A stretch of DNA of 64,000 bases, taken from the NCBI GenBank assembly GCA_965277025.1, contig OZ255706.1, positions 558,001-622,000 on the forward strand. The letters run 5' to 3'. Origin of the DNA: Methylomarinum sp965277025. Its GTDB lineage: Bacteria; Pseudomonadota; Gammaproteobacteria; Methylococcales; Methylomonadaceae. The first letter of the stretch is position 1, and the number at the start of each line of letters is the position of its first letter. This document shows, piece after piece, positions 37,504-46,219 of the stretch. The notes beneath the pieces are model-generated. The model saw only the letters and a list, made by a program, of their open reading frames with translations. It made no database searches and was not told the DNA's origin. The translations under genes were made by a program, and so were the position numbers.

Positions 37504-38639
37504 CTCTGTACATGACAAATCAACGAGCTGACCGTCATATTAACTGAGCACTTTCAATGGAACAAGGCAAGAATCGTTTGTTTTGTGGGTATGTTAATTG
37601 CTTTGATGGCAGTTAGCACGGTCAATCTGGCCCAGCTCGCCGTATTCTTTCCCCGTCGGGCAAAAATTTCCTCACGATATCGACGGATGCAACGATTTTT
37701 CAGTGACCATTGGCTGGATTACAATGAAGTCGCTCATTTCATCATGAAACTGTTTGGTTTCACTGATCAGGATTACTATCTGACGTTAGACAGGACGAAT
37801 TGGAAGTGGGGTAAAACCAATATTAATCTGCTGGTGCTTGCCGTGGTTTATCGGGGTGCCGCCATTCCGGTGTATTGGTTGCCTTTAAACAAGCGGGGCA
37901 ACTCTAATACGAAGGAACGTATAGCGCTGATGAAACGCTTTATTGCGCAGTTTGGCCGACATCACATCAAAGGTCTTTTGGCTGATCGGGAGTTTATTGG
38001 AGACGAATGGATGGGCTGGTTGTTTGAGCAAGAGATTCCCTTTTATATCCGTATTCGCAACAACGCCTGGACAACCAATGCCCAAGGCCAGCGAATACGC
38101 GTAGAGCGTTTGTTTTATGGGCTTAAGCCGGGTAGCACACGACACCTCTCAACAGCGCGCTATTTGGGAAATTGTTCAATTTATCTCAGTGGGTTACGGC
38201 TGAGTGATGGTGAGTTATTAATCATCGTCTGTCAGCATTTGAACCCTGATGCGATTAAAATTTATGGCTTGCGTTGGGAAATCGAAACGCTTTTCGGCGG
38301 TTTAAAAGGACGGGGATTCAAACTTGAGGAAACGCGTGTAGTCGGTTATCTTCGGATCAAAAAATTGTTAGTACTTCCCGTTATTGCTTTCTGTTGGTCA
38401 CATAAAGCAGGCGAATGGAAACATGATTGCGAGTTACCAATAAAAACCAAAACACATCAGCGGCTCGCGCAAAGCCTGTTTCGATATGGATTAGATTGTA
38501 TCCGCTCAACCTTGTTTAATGTCTTATCTCAATCAAAAAGGATGATTAGAAAAGTGATTGCTCTTTTGCAACCCATACCTTTTGTCACTGGAATACATGA
38601 GACTCATTTGTCATAAGTTAATTTTTGTCATGTACAGAG
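37504..38639 (+). mobile_element. IS-A copy 4, internally deleted derivative
   Basis: Both ends and the 9-bp duplication GCCAAAGAT (37495-37503 and 38640-38648) are intact, but the element is 1136 bp, 86 bp shorter than the others. The missing part lies just inside the left end and includes the transposase start codon. Confidence 0.92.
37585..38616 (+). pseudogene. IS-A transposase lacking its N-terminus
   Basis: A 343-residue reading frame from an internal Met; the first 29 residues are gone with the 86-bp deletion and a TGA precedes the remaining codons. The triad residues are still present. It has both the R of 'PRRAKI' and the W variant, as in copy 5. Confidence 0.85.
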
Positions 38640-38652
38640 GCCAAAGATAAAC

Positions 38653-40360
38653 GTAACTACTCAGCGTATTTTACCAAAAGCATCAGGTCACTGAGTAAAT
38701 TCCGGTAATTTCCCCTTAAATACCAGTACCAACGCTTCAGAGGCACTGACATGATGTTTACGACAAGTGGATAGATATCCCCGAATACGGCAGAAGGTGA
38801 TGGCACCCTGCTCACTCCTGAAACACCCCGATATTTTTTGCTGCACCTTGGTCATGCGGATATCATTCTCACCGAGATTATTAGTAAATGGCACATCTAT
38901 TTCTCTCATAAAGCGTAAGACATCATCCTGGTAATTGATCAGCCGTTCCAGTAAGTTTCTGGATTTACTGCGCTTGAGGCGCCCACGTTTGGGTTTACCG
39001 GGCAACGGGGTTGGTGGCGGACATTCAATTTGTGCTTTCTCTAATAAATCTCGATATCGTCGTCGATAACAGGCCGCTTTTCTTGCTTCAAGCTTCCCCC
39101 CTGCATCATCGACGACCTGATTGATCTTTTTTAACAGGGTTTCCATTTCTTTGGCCCACTGCTGTCCATCCTGCTCCCGGGCACGGGTCAGTTCACGCAG
39201 ATGATGCGCATTGCACAAGGCATGAGTGAAGGGGGACTTGTAGTAAGGCTTCCAGTGATCGTGGCATAAAATGCCATGAAAGTCAGGCAGGATGCCAATG
39301 ACATCCATCGCTTCCTTGCCCCGTTTTACATGGGGAAAATAATGTGTCCATAAATCATTAGAAGCACAATGCAACCAGTACTTGGCGCCATTGATGTTAA
39401 TGCCCGTTTCATCGGCATGTACAACAGAAGCTGCCGCCAGTCTTTGCTTGCAAATCGGCTCAAAGGATGCCAGCTTCTCAAAGGCTGGTTGATTGAAATT
39501 AACCAACGAACCTTCACTGATGGGGATCTGTAATTGATCGGAAAAATAATCCTTGATGCGCTGGCAGGGCAATAATTGGTACTGCGAAAGATACACGGCG
39601 TGCGCCTTGAGTTGGTCACCATATTGCACGGCTTTTGTTACGCCCTCGGGAAAAGGAGCAACAAACCGACGACCTTGTTCATCGATAAGCCTTTGCGCAC
39701 GATATTCCGTCACAATCCGTGAAATATCAATATCAAATACCTGCCGGGTTTCAAAGCCATCTGCCGTGTAGCTTCCGGCTGGCAAGGTACGGCGATCAAT
39801 CTTGATGGAGATAACGTCATCGGGATCATCGACTTTAACCAGCGTGGTGCCAATATGCCCTTTCTGTCCACCACCTGGTTTTTTTGATCCAGCCCGTGCT
39901 TTCCTTTTACGATCAGGATCACTTGATGGCGGCCTGGAACTGTTACTGCTGTTAAGTCCGAGCCGATGCATCAGGAGCGTGACCAGCAACAACAATATCT
40001 CCAGCGAAGACCGCAGCGCCGGAGATAAATCGGCTTCATCTTCAATCAGCTGCCGGGCATTGGTAATGGCAGCCTCTACATCAATGGAATCAATCTTCAA
40101 TGAAACGGCCTGTGGGTTTAAGTACAGGACTCTTGTCTCATGGCTTTTGAAATACGAATTTTTGCCTCTGTGTTGCCCGTCATCGTATTTTAGAAATGCA
40201 CGGCAGCAGGGCTATCGGGCATTGCTTATAAGGCAATACGCCTCAACTAACGCAGGCTAATACAGTAAACCTCTTGCGCCAGGTGTTGCCGTTAGAAAAT
40301 CAAAAATAACGCTAAAATCGTGTCAAGCAGTTTTTTTACTTATTTACGCTGAGTAGTTAC
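38653..40360 (-). mobile_element. IS66-family element, copy 3, complete
   Basis: The ends GTAACTACTCAGCG at 38653 and the complement ending at 40360 give 1708 bp. The 8-bp target duplication AGATAAAC is at 38645-38652 and 40361-40368, exactly as expected for IS66. It inserted overlapping the right-hand duplication of IS-A copy 4, in the same broken channel gene. Confidence 0.95.
38688..40100 (-). CDS. IS66-family transposase (TnpC-like)
   Basis: A 470-residue intact transposase, identical in protein sequence to the copy at 32410. The same catalytic motifs are present. The TTG start and single-gene organisation are the same. Confidence 0.93.
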   Translation of the reverse strand: MKIDSIDVEAAITNARQLIEDEADLSPALRSSLEILLLLVTLLMHRLGLNSSNSSRPPSSDPDRKRKARAGSKKPGGGQKGHIGTTLVKVDDPDDVISIKIDRRTLPAGSYTADGFETRQVFDIDISRIVTEYRAQRLIDEQGRRFVAPFPEGVTKAVQYGDQLKAHAVYLSQYQLLPCQRIKDYFSDQLQIPISEGSLVNFNQPAFEKLASFEPICKQRLAAASVVHADETGININGAKYWLHCASNDLWTHYFPHVKRGKEAMDVIGILPDFHGILCHDHWKPYYKSPFTHALCNAHHLRELTRAREQDGQQWAKEMETLLKKINQVVDDAGGKLEARKAACYRRRYRDLLEKAQIECPPPTPLPGKPKRGRLKRSKSRNLLERLINYQDDVLRFMREIDVPFTNNLGENDIRMTKVQQKISGCFRSEQGAITFCRIRGYLSTCRKHHVSASEALVLVFKGKLPEFTQ

Positions 40361-41020
40361 AGATAAACAAAACTTTGTCATTATCGATCATTCGGAAGCA
40401 CGCATAGAAGAAGCGAAACAATCCGGTTATCTGACGCCACCCATAATGATATTCTCGAAAGGCTGGGAATAAACAAGAATGTAACGACCGTTATCTGCGC
40501 CACAGGGGATGATGTCATCAATGTTTATATCACATTGACCTGCCGTCATTTAAGCCAGGATGTACAAATCATTTCCCGCGCCAATCGTCATGAAAATCTG
40601 GCCAAGTTTTACCAGGCGGGCGCTGATACGGTCATCGAACCTTTTATCATTTCCGGTTTGTTGGCGGCTGAATATATTGGCCAGCCAGTCGCCTTTGAAG
40701 CGATTACCGGTATTTTGCACGAACAAAAAAATATTTTGCTGGAAGCGATCAAAGTCAAACCCAGCAGTATTTTGGAGAACCAGAAAATTGGCGAACTTGA
40801 CCTGGCCGCAAAAAAACTGACCCTGGTCGGCGTGATCAGCCACAATCCGTTACATCTCAAACATAAAAACAAATACCCGATCAAACATCAGCATTTTTAT
40901 TTTAATCCACCTGCTTCATTCAAATTACAGGCCGATGATATTACCGTGGTGCTGGGACGCGATTACAGCATCAGCCATTTTCGTGATCAGGTTGAACAAA
41001 GTCATTTGTTGGGGTAAATC

Positions 41021-41635
41021 ATGAGTCGTTACGCAGTATTTGGATATAACCGGATGTCGGTAGAAGCCATCAACCATTTAGACTGTGATTGCGTTATTGT
41101 GGTTGACCAGGATCCGGAGCGTTTAAAACATGCCGAAGAAAATGGTCTGAACACGGCTTATATCGATTACCGCAGCGATGATGATTTGAAATCCATCGGC
41201 ATTGGTAAAGATACCGAAACCTTGTTCTGTTTTTTCGCCAAAGATAATGTTTTTTTAACCCTGGCGGCCGGGGCCAATAAGTTGATCGATCCTTATCATA
41301 TCTGTGGCCGCAAAATTTATGATTGGATTAAAAAACCGGAAATCACCAATATAATTGACCATACCGTTTTCGGCCGGCTGGATCTGCATATCGCCGAGGT
41401 GGAAATTCCTGAAAACTCGCCTTTCGAAGATATTTTAAGCAGCGAATTGAATTTGAACGAGCGTTATAATTTAGTTCTCATCGGGGTGGTCGATAAAGAA
41501 ATCAACGATGAACTGCATTTCGCCATAGGCGAGCAGGATCATTATCTCGATGCCGGTGATATTCTGGTCATATTAGGGCCTTCACGCGATATTCGAAATT
41601 TCAGAAAGGATGTTAATGATGTTAGAGAAACTTAA
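41021..41635 (+). CDS. TrkA-like NAD-binding (RCK) protein, possibly with an internal deletion
   Basis: A 204-residue soluble protein immediately after the channel gene (3-nt gap), so it probably works with it as a gating partner. The N-terminal Rossmann half is 'MSRYAVFGYNRMSVEAINHL' and 'VIVVDQDPERLKHAEENG'. The C-terminal TrkA-C half has 'FGRLDLHIAEVEIPENSPFEDI' and 'DAGDILVILGPSRDIRNF'. Between 'DNVFLTL' and 'AAGANKLIDPYHI' about 25 residues of the usual TrkA-N fold seem to be missing without loss of frame. The 'GYNRMSVEA' loop is a weak match to the canonical G-x-G-x-x-G. With the channel broken, selection on this gene may be relaxed. Confidence 0.7.
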   Translation: MSRYAVFGYNRMSVEAINHLDCDCVIVVDQDPERLKHAEENGLNTAYIDYRSDDDLKSIGIGKDTETLFCFFAKDNVFLTLAAGANKLIDPYHICGRKIYDWIKKPEITNIIDHTVFGRLDLHIAEVEIPENSPFEDILSSELNLNERYNLVLIGVVDKEINDELHFAIGEQDHYLDAGDILVILGPSRDIRNFRKDVNDVRET

Positions 41636-42143
41636 ATTGTCCTCTCGCCTCTGGTTTGCCTTGGGCGCTTTGGCCTGTTTCAGCATGTTGGGAATAGGCG
41701 CTTATTTTCAATTTGTCGAATATCTGGAGCCCTGCCCGCTGTGTATCTCCCAGCGCATCATGATTTTATTGACCGGCCTGATTTTTTTAATCGCCGCCAT
41801 CCATAATCCCACTGCCTGCTGGCGTAAATTCTATGCTATTTCGGGTACCATTACCGCTTTAATGGGGGCCGGCATTTCCATCCGACATACCTGGCTACAA
41901 AATCTGCCGCCCGACCAGGTTCCGGAATGTGGACCTGGATTATCCTATATTTTTGAGAACTTTCCGCTGACCGAAACAATCAGAGTGATGCTGAATGGCA
42001 CAGGCGACTGCGCCGATGTGCTATGGACATTTTTGGGCTTGAGTATCCCCGGCTGGACACTGGTCGCTTTTTTAATGCTGGCGACACTCAGTCTGTTGCA
42101 GTACTGGAACGATCCAACACAAACAAATGAGGACAACAAGTGA
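41619..42143 (+). CDS. dsbB: Disulfide bond formation protein DsbB
   Basis: About 174 residues with four membrane spans. The first periplasmic redox pair is C-P-L-C in 'YLEPCPLCISQR' (about 36-39). The second pair is Cys in 'PECGPGL' (about 102) and 'GDCADVLW' (about 128). DsbB reoxidises DsbA by passing electrons to quinone. The start is uncertain among three nearby Met codons (MLMMLEKL); the third is chosen as best matching the family. The 5' end overlaps the TrkA-like gene and the 3' end overlaps the methyltransferase by 4 nt. Confidence 0.92.
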   Translation: MLEKLKLSSRLWFALGALACFSMLGIGAYFQFVEYLEPCPLCISQRIMILLTGLIFLIAAIHNPTACWRKFYAISGTITALMGAGISIRHTWLQNLPPDQVPECGPGLSYIFENFPLTETIRVMLNGTGDCADVLWTFLGLSIPGWTLVAFLMLATLSLLQYWNDPTQTNEDNK

Positions 42144-43087
42144 AAAAGTTTTTAACAACGGTATTGTTAGTATGGTTTTCCTCACAATCGATGGCGACGC
42201 CACCCACTCTGGATGAGGTTTTGCAATCACCTCATCGCCCGGCCGAACATAAAGCCCGCGATGTCTATAGACATCCAAAACAGACACTGAAATTTTTTGA
42301 TATCAAACCTTATATGACCGTGGTGGAAATCTGGCCGGGCGCCGGCTGGTACACTGAAATACTGGCGCCCTATCTACGGGAAGAAGGGCAACTATACGCC
42401 GCCCATTTCTCACCGGATTCGAAAATCGATTACTTTAAAAACAGTGCGATCAAATTTCGTAAAAAACAGGCGGCGCAGCCGAAAATTTATGATCAGGTAA
42501 AAATTACTGTATTGGAGCTGCCAAAATTCCTGGACATTGCACCAGCAGGCAGCGCTGACAGGGTGCTGACCTTTCGCAATGTGCATAACTGGTTGAAAGC
42601 CGGTGTCGAAGATGAGGTTTTCTCCGCCATGTATAAAGCCTTGCGTCCCGGTGGCCTGTTAGGGGTTGTCGAACATCGCGCCAGTGAAAAGACGCCAGTG
42701 GATCCACAAGCAAAGTCCGGTTATGTGCATGAAAAAACGGTGATCACTATCGCCGAAAAAGCAGGATTCAAATTACTGGATAAATCAGATATCAACAGAA
42801 ACACAAAAGATAACACTGATCACCCGAAAGGCGTATGGTCACTGTTGCCAACATTACGCTTGGGTGAACAGGACAAAGAAAAATACCAATCTAGAAGTTA
42901 CGCATTGACAACAGATCGAAATTTTGGGTTTAAATGATTCATATTTGGCATAAAGGTGTCGATAAACGAAGCCATAACATCGTTGAATAAATTCCGCTGT
43001 ACGCTATAGCAATTATTAATCACGTCTGCAAAGCTCAATTTTTGTAATTGAAGAAAGCCACAAATTGCAGAAAAAATATGATTATTT

Positions 43088-44309
43088 CTCTGTACATGAC
43101 AAAAAATATTAAAAGCTGGCGTAGCTCGTTGAAATGTAATTAAATACCGCATTTTGTTTTAGCGAATATGAATAACGGGACATTACAAATCAACGAGCTG
43201 ACCGTCATATTAACTGAGCACTTTCAATGGAACAAGGCAAGAATCGTTTGTTTTGTGGGTATGTTAATTGCTTTGATGGCAGTTAGCACGGTCAATCTGG
43301 CCCAGCTCGCCGTATTCTTTCCCCGTCGGGCAAAAATTTCCTCACGATATCGACGGATGCAACGATTTTTCAGTGACCATTGGCTGGATTACAATGAAGT
43401 CGCTCATTTCATCATGAAACTGTTTGGTTTCACTGATCAGGATTACTATCTGACGTTAGACAGGACGAATTGGAAGTGGGGTAAAACCAATATTAATCTG
43501 CTGGTGCTTGCCGTGGTTTATCGGGGTGCCGCCATTCCGGTGTATTGGTTGCCTTTAAACAAGCGGGGCAACTCTAATACGAAGGAACGTATAGCGCTGA
43601 TGAAACGCTTTATTGCGCAGTTTGGCCGACATCACATCAAAGGTCTTTTGGCTGATCGGGAGTTTATTGGAGACGAATGGATGGGCTGGTTGTTTGAGCA
43701 AGAGATTCCCTTTTATATCCGTATTCGCAACAACGCCTGGACAACCAATGCCCAAGGCCAGCGAATACGCGTAGAGCGTTTGTTTTATGGGCTTAAGCCG
43801 GGTAGCACACGACACCTCTCAACAGCGCGCTATTTGGGAAATTGTTCAATTTATCTCAGTGGGTTACGGCTGAGTGATGGTGAGTTATTAATCATCGTCT
43901 GTCAGCATTTGAACCCTGATGCGATTAAAATTTATGGCTTGCGTTGGGAAATCGAAACGCTTTTCGGCGGTTTAAAAGGACGGGGATTCAAACTTGAGGA
44001 AACGCGTGTAGTCGGTTATCTTCGGATCAAAAAATTGTTAGTACTTCCCGTTATTGCTTTCTGTTGGTCACATAAAGCAGGCGAATGGAAACATGATTGC
44101 GAGTTACCAATAAAAACCAAAACACATCAGCGGCTCGCGCAAAGCCTGTTTCGATATGGATTAGATTGTATCCGCTCAACGTTGTTTAATGTCTTATCTC
44201 AATCAAAAAGGATGATTAGAAAAGTGATTGCTCTTTTGCAACCCATACCTTTTGTCACTGGAATACATGAGACTCAATTGTCATAAGCTAATTTTTGTCA
44301 TGTACAGAG
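43088..44309 (+). mobile_element. IS-A copy 5 (IS4 family), nested in IS-B
   Basis: The complete 1222-bp element has the 9-bp duplication TGATTATTT at 43079-43087 and 44310-44318. This is the reverse nesting of 10485-12836, where IS-B lies inside IS-A. Confidence 0.95.
43168..44286 (+). CDS. IS-A transposase (IS4 family)
   Basis: A 372-residue intact transposase with full triad. It carries R in 'PRRAKI' and W in 'NNAWTT', and ends 'THETQLS' where the others end 'THETHLS'. Confidence 0.92.
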   Translation: MNNGTLQINELTVILTEHFQWNKARIVCFVGMLIALMAVSTVNLAQLAVFFPRRAKISSRYRRMQRFFSDHWLDYNEVAHFIMKLFGFTDQDYYLTLDRTNWKWGKTNINLLVLAVVYRGAAIPVYWLPLNKRGNSNTKERIALMKRFIAQFGRHHIKGLLADREFIGDEWMGWLFEQEIPFYIRIRNNAWTTNAQGQRIRVERLFYGLKPGSTRHLSTARYLGNCSIYLSGLRLSDGELLIIVCQHLNPDAIKIYGLRWEIETLFGGLKGRGFKLEETRVVGYLRIKKLLVLPVIAFCWSHKAGEWKHDCELPIKTKTHQRLAQSLFRYGLDCIRSTLFNVLSQSKRMIRKVIALLQPIPFVTGIHETQLS

Positions 44310-45327
44310 TGATTATTTATTGCTCTTTTATTGCGAACCTGGAACCGCTCAATATTACACACCTGCTTTATTGCCCGATGATATTGCTCAATCTGCCAAT
44401 GCCTGTCATGTTGTTCGGTAAATGCTTTCTTGTCAAAAACAGCGGTTTTTTCTTCATCAGGTAGTGAACTTATGTAATGGCGAACTTGTTCTTTCAAGGT
44501 CGTCCGAAATAATTTCACATACCCAAAATTTTTGAGCCAAACCATTAAGCCGTCTTCCGGGATTTCTAATTGCCTGACTTGAACCCATGAACCTTTTTCA
44601 ACAGAGACTAATCGATTACCTTCCACTGCAAAGAATAATCCTGTCTGATGATTTCTTGTCAATTTAAGATTATCCACGCAACTGTACCAGCTATCTCCTG
44701 TTACAAAACCAGGTTCTAGTCCCCAAGCTAATACTTCGGTCAGCATGTCTTGAAAATAGTCATTTTTTGTCTTTCCTTCCGCCTTATCGACCACCCGGAA
44801 ATTCAGTGGTTGGTGTTTTCCTTGAATGTCTGTGTAGTACAACGTGACAAGATTGATTCCCTTGACTGCTCCATGATGTTTTCCCGACCAAAAATAACTG
44901 ACATATGCCATATATTGGCTATAAGGTTTATCAAGAACACTATCGTCAACACTCAAGGTTCCGCCCTTTAAATTCAGGCTTGCGCTGGCTTCATTGTATA
45001 AATCTCGCCCAGTGTAATGCTCCCGATTTAGAAATCGATTTACGCTATCATGTGATATTGACATGACTTCTCCTAATCGTCGACAACTAGCTTGTTTCGG
45101 CTCACTTAATAAAAAACCAATATACATGGGTAATGTACAGCAGGCTGTTGAGGGGCGTGTTATTTCTCTTATCAAGGTTTGCCTTGCATTGACTTTGGGA
45201 TTTTTTAAACCCATAGTTTAACATTGCCTGTCAATGCGTAACTTCTACAATCCATTGGGGAAAGCGACAGAATGACGTTAAAATTTATCAAGCCTTTTAA
45301 AAAGACTGAGAAAACCGATTGATATGG

Positions 45328-45351
45328 ATTCCCACGCAGGAGCGTGGGAAT
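45328..45351. terminator. Hairpin between convergent genes
   Basis: The 10-bp perfect stem ATTCCCACGC (45328-45337) pairs with 45342-45351 around AGGA. It separates the end of the methyltransferase gene from the convergent dehydrogenase. The 'CCCACGCAGGAGCGTGGG' core recurs as half-sites at 17441, so it is also a dispersed repeat. Confidence 0.5.
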
Positions 45352-45357
45352 ATTCAA

Positions 45358-46218
45358 TTAAACCTTTCCCATCTTCAATCGATACAACGCTGAAATATCT
45401 TCCTCGCCATATCCTTGCGCCATCAATTGCCGATAATCTTCCAGCGTTTTTTCCACCAGCGCTAAATCTGTGCCATTGTGTTTCGCCATGTTCAAACAGA
45501 TTGCCAGATCTTTGTGATGCAAGGCAAGCTTAAAACCAGGCTTGAATTCACCTTTAACCATGCTTGGGCCACGATGCTGCAAAAACCAGTTACCCGCCGC
45601 GCCGCCGCTGATCACATCGATGACTTTTTCCATCGCCAGGCCTTGTTTTTGGCCAAAACTCAGCGCCTCGGTCACTGCCTGATTTATGCCGGCCGCCATA
45701 ATCTGATTGACCGCCTTGGTCGCCTGGCCGCTGCCCACATCGCCCATATGCGCCACTTTCCGGCTCATTGCATCAAGCCAGGGATGCACTTTTTCCAGCA
45801 CTTCTTTTTTACCCCCGACCATCATCACCAGCGTTCCGTTTTTAGCGCCTTCCACACCGCCGGAAACCGGCGCATCAAGAAATTCAACCTGTTTTTCTTT
45901 TAAAATTACCGCAGCCTGTCTGGCCGTTTCAACACTGACGGTAGACATATCGACCACAATACTGCCCGGCCGTACTGTTTGGGATATTGCTTCGATTACG
46001 GACAATACATCCTGGTCGGCCGATACACAAAGGAAAATCAACTTACATCGACCGGCCAGTTCCTGGATAGTTTTCGACTGTTCAATCATTAGTTGCTGCG
46101 CCAATGCCGCGGCTTTGTCTGGGCTCCGGTTGAACACTGTTTGCAATAATCCGGCTTTGGCCAGATTCATCACCATTCCTTCGCCCATTGCTCCTAATCC
46201 GATTAACCCTGCTCGCAT
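45358..46218 (-). CDS. 3-hydroxyisobutyrate/tartronate-semialdehyde-type NAD(P)-dependent dehydrogenase
   Basis: A 286-residue beta-hydroxyacid dehydrogenase. The Rossmann loop is 'GLIGLGAMGEGMVMNLAKAG' (about 4-23), the substrate-binding 'DAPVSGGVEGAKNGTLVMMVGG' is at about 118, and the catalytic Lys is in 'GQATKAVNQIMAAG' (about 169). It reduces or oxidises small 3-hydroxy acids; the exact substrate (3-hydroxyisobutyrate, tartronate semialdehyde or succinic semialdehyde) is not distinguishable. It starts 1 nt after the speA stop, so the two are co-transcribed. Confidence 0.9.
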   Translation of the reverse strand: MRAGLIGLGAMGEGMVMNLAKAGLLQTVFNRSPDKAAALAQQLMIEQSKTIQELAGRCKLIFLCVSADQDVLSVIEAISQTVRPGSIVVDMSTVSVETARQAAVILKEKQVEFLDAPVSGGVEGAKNGTLVMMVGGKKEVLEKVHPWLDAMSRKVAHMGDVGSGQATKAVNQIMAAGINQAVTEALSFGQKQGLAMEKVIDVISGGAAGNWFLQHRGPSMVKGEFKPGFKLALHHKDLAICLNMAKHNGTDLALVEKTLEDYRQLMAQGYGEEDISALYRLKMGKV

Positions 46219-46219
46219 A

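Larger units (their letters stand above)
36578..41017 (+). pseudogene. Ion channel with TrkA-N/TrkA-C domains, interrupted by IS-A and IS66 and frameshifted
   Basis: The N-terminus 'MFARLLVYIAYFLKN' starts at 36578 and shifts frame in a T-run near 36656. The main frame then gives S1-S4-like spans, 'FRLFKLLRYSQNMKMF', and the K+ selectivity filter 'TISTVGYGDI' (37260-37285). A TrkA-N domain starts at 'VIIICGFGRVGQQLAELLAKD'. IS-A copy 4 and IS66 copy 3 lie here. Beyond them 'KQNFVIIDHSEARIEEAKQSGYL' resumes in frame; a further shift near 40430 leads to 'DATHNDILERLGINKNVTTVICATGDD' and the TrkA-C end at 41017. It would have been a membrane channel gated by a nucleotide-binding RCK-type module. 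It is inactivated. Confidence 0.85.
42898..45214 (-). pseudogene. IS-B transposase split by IS-A
   Basis: The N-terminal ~300 residues (45214 to 44310) include all three triad residues. The C-terminal ~60 residues ('FSAICGFLQLQKLSFADVIN' onward) lie at 42898-43087. Joining over TGATTATTT restores the frame. Confidence 0.87.
42892..45247 (-). mobile_element. IS-B copy 4, interrupted by IS-A copy 5
   Basis: The IS-B ends lie at 42892 and 45247 with a 5-bp duplication CAATC (42887-42891 and 45248-45252). Removing IS-A and one 9-bp duplication leaves 1125 bp. It disrupts the methyltransferase-like gene. Confidence 0.93.
42140..45322 (+). pseudogene. Secreted class I SAM methyltransferase-like protein, interrupted by IS-B
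   Basis: The first 252 codons (42140-42891) include a signal peptide 'MKKFLTTVLLVWFSSQSMA', a SAM-loop-like 'VVEIWPGAGWYTEIL', and 'LRPGGLLGVVEHRA'. After IS-B the last codons resume at 45253: joining over one CAATC duplication gives '..EKYQSIGESDRMTLKFIKPFKK' and a stop at 45322, about 275 residues in all. Family members carry a signal peptide and methyltransferase fold but have no established substrate. The interruption removes only about 23 C-terminal residues, so a truncated protein with an IS-encoded tail could still fold. Confidence 0.87.

Noticed and set aside
44228..44464. Small frame crossing the IS-A/IS-B junction
   Set aside because: It is a chance fusion of antisense IS-B sequence with an out-of-frame IS-A end.
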